Positions 6,973 to 15,446 of a stretch of 64,000 nucleotides of DNA are shown here, in pieces. This DNA comes from JASHPR01 sp963833885 (GTDB lineage: Bacteria; Actinomycetota; Actinomycetes; Streptosporangiales; Streptosporangiaceae): the NCBI GenBank assembly GCA_963833885.1, contig CAWHZU010000015.1, forward strand, positions 248,001-312,000. The letters run 5' to 3'. How positions within the stretch are numbered: position 1 is the stretch's first letter; every line of letters begins with the position of its first letter. Position numbers and translations under genes: made by a program. The notes beneath the pieces are model-generated. The model saw nothing but the letters and a program-made list of their open reading frames with translations. It was not told the origin of the DNA and made no database searches.

Positions 6973-8076
6973 ATGATTGAAGATTCTGGGCTGGTCGTAC
7001 GCGACGTGACGGTGCGCGCGGTCGTGGTTCCGCTGCGGCGTCCGCTGGCCACGCGGGTCGGGGACTTCCCGCGGTGGCCGCTGCTGCTCATCGACGTCAC
7101 CACCGAGCAGGGCATCACCGGCCGCGGCTACATCGGCCCGTACCTGGACCGGGCGGCCGCGGCGCTTGCCCCGGCCATCAGGGACCTCGGCGCGGCTATG
7201 CGGGGCCAGCCCGCCGCCCCGGCCGCCGCGTACCACGCGGCGCGCGGCTGGTTCGGCCTGGCCGGCTACCAGGGCCTGGCCCTGGGCGCAGTGGCCGGGC
7301 TCGACATCGCGCTGTGGGACGCGCTGGCAAAGGCGGCCGGGCTGCCGCTGGCGCGGCTGCTCGGCGGGACCACGGAGCCGGTGCCCGCCTACAACAGCAA
7401 CGGGCTTGGGCTGATCCCGCCCGACGCCGCCGGTGATGAGGCCCTGGAACTGCTCGCCGAGGGCGGGTTCAGCGCGCTGAAGGTGCGGCTGGGCCGGCCG
7501 CACGCCGCCGACGACCTGGCGGCTGTGCGCAAGGTCAGGGACGCGGTCGGGGACCGGGTGACCCTGGTCGCCGACTACAACCAGGGACTGACCCTGAACG
7601 AGGCGCTGGAGCGCTGCCGCGCCCTGGACGGCGAAGGCCTGGCCTGGATCGAGGAGCCGCTGCGTTACGACGACCTGGACGGCCACGCCCGGGTCGCCCG
7701 GGACATCGCCACGCCGGTCATGCTGGGGGAGAACTTCTACGGCCCGCGTGCCATGCACGACGCGATCCGGGCACAAGCGTGCGACCTGGTCATGCCGGAC
7801 CTGATGCGGATCGGCGGGGTGACCGGCTGGCTGCAGGCGGCGGCGGTCGCCGACGTGGCCTGCCTGCCGATGTCCTCGCACCTGTACCCGGAGGTGTCCG
7901 GGCACCTGCTGCGGGTCACCCCGACCCGGCACTGGCTGGAGTGGCAGGACTGGGCCAACCCGGTGCTGAAGCAGCCGTTCGAGGTCCGCTCCGGCCAGCT
8001 GCAGGTGCCCGACGTGCCCGGCAACGGACTGGACTGGGACGAGGATGCGGTCGCGCACTACCGAGCCGAGCCCTGA
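6973..8076 (+). CDS. enolase-superfamily enzyme, mandelate racemase-like
   Basis: A 367-residue enolase-superfamily protein with an N-terminal capping domain (about 1-130) and a TIM-barrel C-terminal domain. Metal ligands are Asp201 (VADYNQG), Glu227 (WIEEPL) and Glu253 (LGENF). Catalytic Asp276 (PDLMRIGG) and His303 (SSHLYPE) form the Asp-His dyad, and Glu323 completes the set. Spacings between these residues (26, 26, 23, 27, 20) equal those of Pseudomonas mandelate racemase. The KxK motif is K170-V-R172 here, so the second lysine is arginine. The enzyme should abstract the alpha-proton of a hydroxy-acid or acid-sugar carboxylate. Racemase or dehydratase activity cannot be decided. It stands alone between a terminator and small hypothetical genes. 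Confidence 0.92.
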   Translation: MIEDSGLVVRDVTVRAVVVPLRRPLATRVGDFPRWPLLLIDVTTEQGITGRGYIGPYLDRAAAALAPAIRDLGAAMRGQPAAPAAAYHAARGWFGLAGYQGLALGAVAGLDIALWDALAKAAGLPLARLLGGTTEPVPAYNSNGLGLIPPDAAGDEALELLAEGGFSALKVRLGRPHAADDLAAVRKVRDAVGDRVTLVADYNQGLTLNEALERCRALDGEGLAWIEEPLRYDDLDGHARVARDIATPVMLGENFYGPRAMHDAIRAQACDLVMPDLMRIGGVTGWLQAAAVADVACLPMSSHLYPEVSGHLLRVTPTRHWLEWQDWANPVLKQPFEVRSGQLQVPDVPGNGLDWDEDAVAHYRAEP

Positions 8077-8188
8077 CAGAATGACCGGCCCGGTACGCTG
8101 GACCGCCCGGTGAGCGCCCGGCCGGCCACACGGCGTAGCGTTCAAGGTAAGTATCTTGATTTGTCAGTTCCTCCAGACCACAGGAGGC

Positions 8189-8482
8189 ATGGTGACCGAG
8201 GAATTCCACCGCGACCGCCGGCAGCACGGCGGGGCTGCGGACCGCCTGGATGACGACCGGCTGGCCCGGCTGACCGAGGAAGAGCGCGTCGAGGCCGGTC
8301 TCGACCCCTATGACCCGGACGAGGTGCCGCCCGCCACGGACACACCGCCGCAGCCGTTCGACGTCACCGAGACCGACGTCTACGAGGAGGAGCGGGCCGA
8401 GATCCGCCGCGAGTACGACAAGGACGAGCTCGAGATGGAGCACGAGCGCAGCCCATTCCCCCCATCCCACTACGACAGGTGA
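8189..8482 (+). CDS. small acidic hypothetical protein
   Basis: A 97-residue, strongly acidic, charged protein with no hydrophobic segment and probably much disorder. It contains LTEEERVEAGLDPYDPDEVP and YEEERAEIRREYDKDELEME. It is not assigned to a family here. The ATG at 8189 is preferred over the upstream ATT-like starts because AGGAGG lies just upstream (8180-8185). Its stop overlaps the GTG of the next gene by 4 bases, so the two are expressed together and may form a pair. The tail ends PFPPSHYDR, with no obvious localisation signal. Confidence 0.6.
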   Translation: MVTEEFHRDRRQHGGAADRLDDDRLARLTEEERVEAGLDPYDPDEVPPATDTPPQPFDVTETDVYEEERAEIRREYDKDELEMEHERSPFPPSHYDR

Positions 8483-8760
8483 CGCCGCAGATGCCCGAGC
8501 CTGAGCACCTCAACGACCACCACCGGGACACACTCCGCCAGATCTTCCAGCACCCCACGAGCCACAACATCGAGTGGCGGGCCGTGCGGTCGCTGCTCGA
8601 CAACGTGGGCTCGGTGACCGAGCAGCACGACGGCAAGCTCGCCATCACCGTGGGGTCGCAGACCGAGTTCTTCCACCCGGGGAGTAAGAAGGACGTGGAC
8701 GTCCAGACCGTCGTCGACCTGCGTCATCTGCTGGGCACCGCCGGATTCGGCCCGGGCTAG
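8479..8760 (+). CDS. small conserved hypothetical protein
   Basis: A 93-residue protein with the pattern HHRDTLRQIFQHPTSHNIEW, RAVRSLLDNVGSVTEQHDGK, and a C-terminal VDLRHLLGTAGF. A short alpha-beta-beta-alpha layout with a conserved HNIEW segment recurs in hypothetical proteins of several bacterial phyla. Its length and topology recall small double-stranded-RNA-binding-like folds such as HicA, but no HicA motif is evident, so no function is given. The GTG start overlaps the stop of the acidic protein gene upstream. No toxin-antitoxin evidence beyond the paired arrangement. Confidence 0.65.
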   Translation: MTPQMPEPEHLNDHHRDTLRQIFQHPTSHNIEWRAVRSLLDNVGSVTEQHDGKLAITVGSQTEFFHPGSKKDVDVQTVVDLRHLLGTAGFGPG

Positions 8761-8874
8761 CGCGGCTCGCCGGCTGGGCCCGCGTTACGGCGTCTGGCGA
8801 AAGCAGCCGGCGTTACGGTCGCACGCCTCGTCCGGTGACTTATCATCGCTATCGCCCGGCAGTCGGAGGTGGCG

Positions 8875-9072
8875 ATGCACATCGGATCGATCTTGCTGGT
8901 TATCTGGCTCGTCATCGGCGCCATCGCCGCTGGCCAGCGTCATGACTACAGTTCGCCGCCGGCGAACTGCAACCAGTCGGCCACGATCGTGGTGACGATC
9001 CTGGCGGGCCCGCTGAACTACCTCGGGGTCGACCCGAAGATCTCCTGCCACGTGCCGCAGCCCAGCAAGTGA
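8875..9072 (+). CDS. small single-pass membrane protein, hypothetical
   Basis: A 65-residue protein beginning with a hydrophobic helix (ILLVIWLVIGAIAAG), then QRHDYSSPPANC, a second moderately hydrophobic stretch (ATIVVTILAGPLNYLGV) and a short tail with one cysteine. ATG 8875 is chosen over GTG 8869 because GGAGG at 8865-8869 is correctly spaced for it. This pattern recurs as small membrane proteins in actinobacteria with no assigned role. It sits upstream of dipZ on the same strand with a 108-base gap, so co-expression is uncertain. The two cysteines would face outside if the first helix is a signal anchor. Confidence 0.65.
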   Translation: MHIGSILLVIWLVIGAIAAGQRHDYSSPPANCNQSATIVVTILAGPLNYLGVDPKISCHVPQPSK

Positions 9073-9180
9073 GCCGCTGACCAAACCCGCGCCCTCCCGG
9101 CGACGAATTAACGGTGGGGACGGGACCCGTCCGGGCTCCCGGGGCAGACGGACGATCGCGGAAGACGGAGCGGCAGCGGC

Positions 9181-11055
9181 ATGATCGAGCTTGTCATCGT
9201 GGGTCTCGCGGCCGGGTTTCTGGCGGCTATCTCTCCGTGCGTGCTGCCGGTCCTGCCGGTCATCCTCGTTGCGGGGGCAGGCCAGCCGGACACTCCGGCT
9301 GGCGCTCCGGCTGGCGCGGCGGCCAGCGCCAGGACCGCCCAGCCGGTGGGCTCCCGGGCAGCCGAAACTGCCGGCGCGCCGCCCGGGCCGGCCGCTGACG
9401 CCGCCACGGCCGCTGCGGTCACCGGGCCTGCGGGTGCTGAGCAGGCTTCGGTTGCTGGGCAGGCTTCGGGTGCTTCGGGTGCACCGGCGCGCCGCGGCGG
9501 GCTGCGCCGCCCGCTGGCGGTCATCGCCGGCCTGGTGCTGAGCTTCAGCCTGATCATCCTCGTCGGGTCGGAGATTCTGTCGCTGCTGCACCTGCCGCAG
9601 GACACGCTGCGCGATGCGGGCATCGCGCTGCTGATCCTGGTCGGGCTCGGCTACCTCATCCCGCCGCTCGGGGCGCTGCTCGAGCGGCCGTTCGCGCGGG
9701 TGCGCACCCGCAAGCCCAGCGGCGCGACCAGCGGTTTCGTCCTCGGCCTGGCCCTCGGCGTGCTGTACGTGCCGTGCGCGGGCCCGGTCCTCGCCGCCCT
9801 CACCGTCGTCGGCGCCACCCATCGCGTGGGGCTGACCGCGGTCGTGCTCGCCGCCGCGTTCGCCGTCGGGACGGCCGTGCCGCTGCTGGTCATCGCCGTC
9901 GCCGGGGGCCAGCTCACCGGCCGGGTCGCGGCAATCCGCCGGCACGCGACGCAGGCCCGCATGGTGGGCGGTGTCGTGCTGGTGGCGATCGCGGTGGCCA
10001 TCGCCGCCAACGCGTTCGCGGGGCTGCAGCGCGACCTGCCCGGCTACTCCACCGCCCTGCAGGGCTCGGCGAAGGTCCGCAAGCAGCTGAACGGGGTCAC
10101 CGGCGTGAAGCAGACTTCGCTGACCCACTGCAACTCCAACGCCACCACGCTGGTGAACTGCGGCCTGGCGCCGAACTTCAAGGGCATCACCGCCTGGCTC
10201 AACACCCCTGGCGGCAAGCCGCTGTCGATCCGGGGACTCCGCGGCAAGGTTGTGCTCGTCGACTTCTGGACCTACTCGTGCATCAACTGCCAGCGGACGC
10301 TGCCGCACGTCGAGGCGTGGTACTCCAAGTACGCCAAGGACGGCCTTGTCGTGGTCGGCGTGCACACCCCGGAGTTCGCGTTCGAGCACGTGGTCTCCAA
10401 CGTGCGGACCGAGGCAGCGTCGCTCGGCGTGCGCTACCCGGTCGCGGTCGACGACAACTACGCCACCTGGGACGCTTACGACAACGAGTACTGGCCGGCC
10501 GACTACCTGATCGACGCCAGCGGCCACGTGCGGCACGTGCACTTCGGCGAGGGCGACTACGCGACGACCGAGCAGCTCATCCGCCAGCTGCTGGTCGCGG
10601 CCCATCCCGGACGCCCGCTGCCGCCCGCGACGGACGTCCCGGACAAGACGCCGACCACCGAGCTGAGCCCGGAGACTTACGTCGGCTACGACCGGCTGCA
10701 GTACCTGGTCCCGAGCAACACGGTGGTCCAGAACCAGCCGGCCGCCTACCACTTCCCGGCCTCGCTCCCGCTCGGCGGCATGGGCCTGTCGGGGATCTGG
10801 ACCGAGCACGCGCAGGAAGCCACCGCGGGCAGCGATGCCAGGCTCGAGCTCGGCTTCCTTGCCCAGGACGTCTACCTGGTCCTGGGCGGCAGCGGGACCA
10901 TCAACGTCTCGATCAACGGGCACCACACGCAGACCATCGACGTCAACGGGGTCCCCCGCCTCTACACCCTCTACCAGGCCGCCTCTGCCAACACGGCGAC
11001 GCTCCAGCTGACGGTCTCGCCGAGGGTCCAGGCCTACGACTTCACGTTCGGCTGA
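9181..11055 (+). CDS. dipZ: DipZ: CcdA-like membrane domain fused to TlpA-like thioredoxin domain
   Basis: A 624-residue thiol-redox protein. The N-terminal CcdA/DsbD-like domain has paired cysteines Cys20 (SPCVLPVLPV) and Cys199 (YVPCAGPVLAA) and about six membrane helices. An insertion of some 80 Ala/Gly/Pro-rich residues separates the first two helices. The thioredoxin-like domain follows at about 330-470 with Cys367 and Cys370 in WTYSCINCQRTLP, the DipZ form of CxxC. A beta-rich carbohydrate-binding-like module completes the C-terminus. It carries reducing equivalents from the cytoplasm to extracytoplasmic thiols and is used in cytochrome c maturation and oxidative folding. It ends 4 bases before a convergent gene. 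Confidence 0.92.
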   Translation: MIELVIVGLAAGFLAAISPCVLPVLPVILVAGAGQPDTPAGAPAGAAASARTAQPVGSRAAETAGAPPGPAADAATAAAVTGPAGAEQASVAGQASGASGAPARRGGLRRPLAVIAGLVLSFSLIILVGSEILSLLHLPQDTLRDAGIALLILVGLGYLIPPLGALLERPFARVRTRKPSGATSGFVLGLALGVLYVPCAGPVLAALTVVGATHRVGLTAVVLAAAFAVGTAVPLLVIAVAGGQLTGRVAAIRRHATQARMVGGVVLVAIAVAIAANAFAGLQRDLPGYSTALQGSAKVRKQLNGVTGVKQTSLTHCNSNATTLVNCGLAPNFKGITAWLNTPGGKPLSIRGLRGKVVLVDFWTYSCINCQRTLPHVEAWYSKYAKDGLVVVGVHTPEFAFEHVVSNVRTEAASLGVRYPVAVDDNYATWDAYDNEYWPADYLIDASGHVRHVHFGEGDYATTEQLIRQLLVAAHPGRPLPPATDVPDKTPTTELSPETYVGYDRLQYLVPSNTVVQNQPAAYHFPASLPLGGMGLSGIWTEHAQEATAGSDARLELGFLAQDVYLVLGGSGTINVSINGHHTQTIDVNGVPRLYTLYQAASANTATLQLTVSPRVQAYDFTFG

Positions 11056-11059
11056 CCCG

Positions 11060-11923
11060 CTACGCCAGCCTGGTCACGGTCACCGTGACCTGCATGCGGC
11101 TGTTCGGGGCGCCCCGGTAGATGCCCTTCAGCGGCGGGACGTCACCGTAGTCCCGGCCAGCGGCGACCACCACGTGCCGCTCGCCGACCTGCGCGAGGTT
11201 CGTCGGATCGCAGGCGATCCACTCGCCGTTCCAGTACTCGACCCAGGCGTGACTCTCGCCCTCCACCTTGTCACCCGGCTTCGCGGCTGCCATCGGGTGC
11301 AGGTAGCCAGATACGTACCGGGCGGGCAGGCCGACCTGGCGCAGCAGCGCCACCGTGAGGTGCGCCATGTCCTGGCAGACGCCCTCGCCCATGTCCCACG
11401 CCTCCTGCGCGCTCGTCTGGACCTCGGTCGCGCCCGGAACGTAGGAGACTCGCTGGTTCACCCAGGAGACGATCTCCGCGGCGGCCTCGAGCGGATTGGC
11501 GCGCGCGGTGCGCTGTTGCGCCGCCTCGGCAAGCTGCGCGGTGATAGCCGTGCGCGTGGTCGGCCTGAGGAACTCGAGCAATTCCCCGGCGGCCGCGCGC
11601 TCGCGCAGCGCGGCCCAGGACAGTGGCTGGCCCGGTTCCGGTGCCGGCCCGGTCTCGACCGTTGCCTGGGCGAGAATCTCCAGTTCATCGTGCGGCGCCT
11701 GGATGTCGAAGGAGCAGACCTCGGTGCCCCAGTAGTCGCTGTACGTCCAGATCGGTACCGGGATGTCGGCTCTGACCTCGGCATCCAGCACCGACTGGCA
11801 GGGCAGGGCCCGTGGCGTCATCCGGGCCTCGTTGTACGACGCGCGCACCGGTCCTTGGTACCGCACGTGAGTCCGGTGCACGATCCGCAGCCGCCAGCCG
11901 GTGCTCAAATGCGCTTCTTCCAC
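11060..11923 (-). CDS. transglutaminase-like cysteine protease-fold protein (copy a)
   Basis: A 287-residue protein. The N-terminal beta domain (RTHVRYQGPVRASYNEARMT) marks the bacterial transglutaminase N-terminal module. The catalytic core has Cys in EGVCQDMAHLTVALLRQ, His in ESHAWVEYWNG and Asp in ACDPTN, a complete triad. Such proteins are expected to hydrolyse or ligate peptide or isopeptide amide bonds. This is the last gene of a leftward unit: its start overlaps the alpha-E gene by 19 bases. It is one of three transglutaminase-like genes in the cluster and retains all catalytic residues. The substrate is unknown. Confidence 0.9.
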   Translation of the reverse strand: MEEAHLSTGWRLRIVHRTHVRYQGPVRASYNEARMTPRALPCQSVLDAEVRADIPVPIWTYSDYWGTEVCSFDIQAPHDELEILAQATVETGPAPEPGQPLSWAALRERAAAGELLEFLRPTTRTAITAQLAEAAQQRTARANPLEAAAEIVSWVNQRVSYVPGATEVQTSAQEAWDMGEGVCQDMAHLTVALLRQVGLPARYVSGYLHPMAAAKPGDKVEGESHAWVEYWNGEWIACDPTNLAQVGERHVVVAAGRDYGDVPPLKGIYRGAPNSRMQVTVTVTRLA

Positions 11924-12867
11924 GGGGCGGGCAGCGCGTATGTGAAGTAACGCTGGGTGATGGCTTCGCTGACCTCAAGGCAGGTCTGCTGGAGTGCGCC
12001 GAGCACGTCGGCAAGCTGGCCGGGCAGCGCCTCAGGGTCCGCGTCCTCGAGGCCGGTGCGCACCCGCCGGATCTGGGCCACCGAACTCATGCCGTCGCCC
12101 GCGGTTTCCGGATCCAGGGCGACCAGGCACTCCTCCGCCGTTGCCAGCGCGTGCAGGACCGACCGGGGGAACATGGGGTCGAGGACCAGGAACTCCGCGA
12201 CGTGCCGGGCACCTCCGCCACCCAAGCTCCGGCTGCGGGCGAACGACTCGTACGCGCCGCACGCCTGCAGCAGCATCTGCCAGCCGAGCTCAACCGGCGC
12301 GGCGGGCATCCGGGCCAGCAGCATGCGCGCCGTCATGTCCACCCGTTCCACGTTCTGGCCGAGCACCAGGAAGCGCCAGGCGTCGTCGTGACTCATCGTC
12401 GAGTCCGCCAGCCCGAAGAACAGCGCCGCTCGCTCCCTGACAAACTGCAGGTAGACATGGGGTCCGAGGCGCTCGGCGGCCTTGCGCTGCCGCGGCAGCG
12501 TCAGTGCCGTCACGTTCAGGCACTCCCACATCTCGCCGGAGATCACCTCGCGCACCGTGCGCGCGCCGGATCGCGCCGCCCGGACCGCGCCCGCGATCGC
12601 GCTCGGGCTCGCCGGGTCATAGGCGAGCCGGTCGAGCGTGGTTCCGATGTCCAGCCGGGTGGCATCGGGCGGCAGGATCCCGAGCACGGCCAGCAGCGCG
12701 CCGCACCCGGCGTCCTCGTCCGCCTGGGGTTCCTCCAGCATGCGGTGCACGTAGACATCGACCATCCGGGCAGTGTCGTCCGCGCGCTCGATGTATCGGC
12801 CGGTCCAGAACAGGGTCTCGGCGATGCGGCTGAGCAGGCCGGTACGCGTGGCGACGGGGCTGCTCAT
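11905..12867 (-). CDS. alpha-E domain protein
   Basis: A 320-residue, almost all-helical protein of the bacterial alpha-E family. The hallmark is its N-terminus, LLSRIAETLFWTGRYIERAD. It also has EVISGEMWECLNVT and the central MFPRSVLHALATAEECL. Alpha-E proteins have no known catalytic residues. They are consistently encoded beside circularly permuted ATP-grasp enzymes and transglutaminases, as here, and are thought to be partners in a peptide-forming or peptide-tagging pathway. The start overlaps the ATP-grasp stop by 4 bases (ATGA) and the end overlaps the next transglutaminase, so expression is tightly coupled. Confidence 0.92.
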   Translation of the reverse strand: MSSPVATRTGLLSRIAETLFWTGRYIERADDTARMVDVYVHRMLEEPQADEDAGCGALLAVLGILPPDATRLDIGTTLDRLAYDPASPSAIAGAVRAARSGARTVREVISGEMWECLNVTALTLPRQRKAAERLGPHVYLQFVRERAALFFGLADSTMSHDDAWRFLVLGQNVERVDMTARMLLARMPAAPVELGWQMLLQACGAYESFARSRSLGGGGARHVAEFLVLDPMFPRSVLHALATAEECLVALDPETAGDGMSSVAQIRRVRTGLEDADPEALPGQLADVLGALQQTCLEVSEAITQRYFTYALPAPWKKRI

Positions 12868-14405
12868 TGCTGATCACTCGACGCCGGGCCGCTCTCTCTG
12901 CTCACGACGGCGGTCTCCGGGGCCTGGGCGGCGGGCGCCATCTGCTGCTGAACGTCGGGCGCGCCACGCCCACCCCGGCGGGCCAGCACCCAGGTGTCCT
13001 TGGAACCGCCGCCCTGGCTGGAGTTCACCACGAGGTCACCTTCGCCGAGCGCGACCCGGGTCAGGCCGCCCGGCAGCACCCACACCCGGTTCCCGTTGTT
13101 GACGGCGAACGGCCGCAGATCGATGTGGCGCGGCGCCAGGCTCTCGCCGATCAGCACCGGGGAGGTGGACAGCGCGACCGGCCGCTGCGCCATCCAGTTC
13201 CTCGGGTGCGCCGCCAGCTTGGCGCGCACCACCGCGAGGTCACGCTCGTCGGCGCGCGGGCCGATCACGATGCCGCTGCCCCCGGCGCCATCCACGGGTT
13301 TCAGCACCAGCTGGTCGAGCCGATCGAGCACCCAGCCCAGCACCTCGGGATCGTCGAGCCGGTAGGACTCGACGTTGGGCAGGATCGGTGCCTCGCCCAG
13401 GTAGTAGCGGATCAGGTCGGGCACGTAGGTGTAGAGCAGCTTGTCGTCCGCCACGCCGTTGCCGACCGCGTTGGCGATCGTGACGTTGCCCGCGCGGGCC
13501 GCGTTCAGCAGGCCGGGGCAGCCGATGACCGAGTCGGGCCGGAAATGGAGCGGGTCGAGGTACTCGTCGTCGACCCGGCGGTAGATCACGTCGACCGGCT
13601 GGCTGCCCTGCGTGGTGTGCAGGAACACCTTGTTGTCCGTGCAAACCAGGTCACGGCCTTCGACCAGCTCCACCCCCATCAGCCGGGCCAGGAAGTTGTG
13701 CTCGAAGTAGGCGGCGTTGTACACCCCGGGCGTGAGCAGGACCACCACGGGATCGGCCGCATGCGGCGGCGCCGCGCCCCGCAGTGCTGCCAGCAGCCGG
13801 GCCGGGTACTCATCCACCGGGTTGACGTGCTGCTCGGCGAACAGCGCGGGGAACGTCCTGGTCATCGCCAGCCGGTTCTCCACCACATAGCTGACGCCCG
13901 ACGGGGTGCGCAGATTGTCCTCGAGCACCCGGAACCTGCCCTGCTCGTCCCGAACCAGGTCGATGCCTGCGACGTGCACCCGGACCCCGTTCGGCGGGAT
14001 CAGGCCCGCGGCCTCCCGGCGGAAGTGCTGGGACGTCAGCACCACCCGCCTCGGCAGCACGCCGTCGGCGAAGACCTGGCCTGAGCCGTATACGTCGGCG
14101 AGAAACGCCTCGTGCGCCAGCACCCGCTGGCGCACGCCACGCGAGATGTGGTCCCATTCGACCGCGTCGATGATCCGGGGGATCAGGTCCAGCGGGAACG
14201 GCCGCTCCTCGCCCGCGTGGTCGAAGGTGACCCCGCGGTCGGTGAAGACCCGTGCCATCTGATCTGCCCGGTACCGCAGCTCGCCGGGGTCCAGCGGCTG
14301 CAGGGCAGTGAGCAGCGCCTGGTAGGCATGCCGCGGCTGCCCGGGCTGCTCGAACATCTCATCCCAAGCGGCGGCAAGCTGATAGCTGTCGAAAATGTCC
14401 GCCAC
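12864..14405 (-). CDS. circularly permuted ATP-grasp protein
   Basis: About 513 residues of the circularly permuted ATP-grasp type 2 family. Key segments are FDSYQLAAAWDEMF at the N-terminus, GVRVHVAGIDLVRDEQGRF with the following LEDNLRTPSGVSYVVENR, VFLHTTQGSQPVDVIYRR, and the nucleotide-binding LVLKPVDGAGGSGIVIGP. These enzymes activate a carboxylate with ATP to form an amide bond and lie beside alpha-E and transglutaminase genes in many bacteria. The frame is open to 14510, but residues before the GTG at 14405 look non-protein-like, so 14405 is chosen; no strong ribosome site decides it. The C-terminal 30 residues are low complexity. Confidence 0.9.
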   Translation of the reverse strand: MADIFDSYQLAAAWDEMFEQPGQPRHAYQALLTALQPLDPGELRYRADQMARVFTDRGVTFDHAGEERPFPLDLIPRIIDAVEWDHISRGVRQRVLAHEAFLADVYGSGQVFADGVLPRRVVLTSQHFRREAAGLIPPNGVRVHVAGIDLVRDEQGRFRVLEDNLRTPSGVSYVVENRLAMTRTFPALFAEQHVNPVDEYPARLLAALRGAAPPHAADPVVVLLTPGVYNAAYFEHNFLARLMGVELVEGRDLVCTDNKVFLHTTQGSQPVDVIYRRVDDEYLDPLHFRPDSVIGCPGLLNAARAGNVTIANAVGNGVADDKLLYTYVPDLIRYYLGEAPILPNVESYRLDDPEVLGWVLDRLDQLVLKPVDGAGGSGIVIGPRADERDLAVVRAKLAAHPRNWMAQRPVALSTSPVLIGESLAPRHIDLRPFAVNNGNRVWVLPGGLTRVALGEGDLVVNSSQGGGSKDTWVLARRGGRGAPDVQQQMAPAAQAPETAVVSRESGPASSDQQ

Positions 14406-14534
14406 GACGAAAGCGTAGACGCGGCATGTTGCGTTGTCGTTACCAGATACGTCCGAATCGCCTGGCGGGGTGCCGTGACCGTCCGGATTGCCGCAATTCG
14501 GCTCTGCCAACGTCAGGCGCTGGCCGGATGGGAG

Positions 14535-15446
14535 TTACGCCGAGGCGGCCAGGATGCCCACCCGCCGGTCGGCGGTGAGGCGGCCGCATGCCATCCCGAC
14601 ATAGGAGCCGGACGTCGGCGCTACATCCGAGTAGTCGCGTCCGGTCGCCACCGTGACGTAACCGCTGCCCGCGCGCCGACCGTTGCACGGGTCGAATGCG
14701 ACCGCCACGGCACCGCGGGCCTCCGGCGCTGAACCATCGCGCGCCTGCGGCACGACGACCTCAACCCAGGCGTGGGTGCCGCCCTGGCCAAGGAGATGGC
14801 CCGAGACGTACCGGGCAGGCAGCCCGAGGAGGTGGCAGACGGCCAGCATTACGTGCGCGAAGTCCTGGCAGACCCCGCGGCCGATGGCCAGGGCCTCGGC
14901 GGCCGCGGTCTTGACCGAGGTCACGCCGTATTCGTAGGTGATTGCGGAGTGGACCGCCTCGCTGATCCGCTCGGCCCGCTCCGCCGGTGTATCGCCATGC
15001 CTAGCCAGGTCGTCGGCCATGGCTCGGAGCCGGTCGTCGGCGGCGGTGAGCCGGGTAGGCCGCAGCAGGCGGGGGCTGCTCAGTAGCGCGGCGGGCAGGG
15101 TGGGCTCGTCATCGCGGACCCGCTCCACCACAGCAGCCAGCCGGAACTCGACAGTCTGCGCCACGCTCTCGGACCGCACCCAGGCGACCACGTTGCCGTG
15201 GGCATCCCGGCGCAGCGAGCGCCGGGCCTGGGCTCCGCTGACCTCCAGCAAGTGCCCGCGGCAATACTGACTGCCGTGCCGGGTCGGCGGGATGACGACG
15301 AGCCGCTGACGCAGGGACTTCACCGGGGCGTCGTAGTCGTAGCGGAACCTCTGCTCGATGATGTAGGTCACCCGCCGGGCAGCATCGAGATCCAGCTCGC
15401 GGTGGTCGAGCAGCGGGGCTTGCAGGACCTGCGAGTCGAGCATCAT
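14535..15446 (-). CDS. transglutaminase-like protein (copy b)
   Basis: A 303-residue transglutaminase-like protein with an N-terminal beta domain (YIIEQRFRYDYDAPVKSLRQ) and a complete triad: Cys in GRGVCQDFAHVMLAVCHLL, His in GGTHAWVEVVVP and Asp in FDPCNGR. The ending ATGRDYSDVAPTSGSYVG is usual for the family. Its ATG start overlaps the stop of copy c by 4 bases, and 129 bases separate it from the ATP-grasp gene, so the cluster may be one transcript. The enzyme should act on amide or isopeptide bonds; the product of the pathway is unknown. Confidence 0.9.
   Translation of the reverse strand: MMLDSQVLQAPLLDHRELDLDAARRVTYIIEQRFRYDYDAPVKSLRQRLVVIPPTRHGSQYCRGHLLEVSGAQARRSLRRDAHGNVVAWVRSESVAQTVEFRLAAVVERVRDDEPTLPAALLSSPRLLRPTRLTAADDRLRAMADDLARHGDTPAERAERISEAVHSAITYEYGVTSVKTAAAEALAIGRGVCQDFAHVMLAVCHLLGLPARYVSGHLLGQGGTHAWVEVVVPQARDGSAPEARGAVAVAFDPCNGRRAGSGYVTVATGRDYSDVAPTSGSYVGMACGRLTADRRVGILAASA

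Noticed and set aside
8785..10926. A 713-residue open frame on the minus strand across dipZ
   Set aside because: It is the antisense shadow of dipZ in high-GC DNA; its translation is repetitive and Arg/Gln/Asp-rich with no family motif, while the plus strand encodes complete CcdA and TlpA domains.
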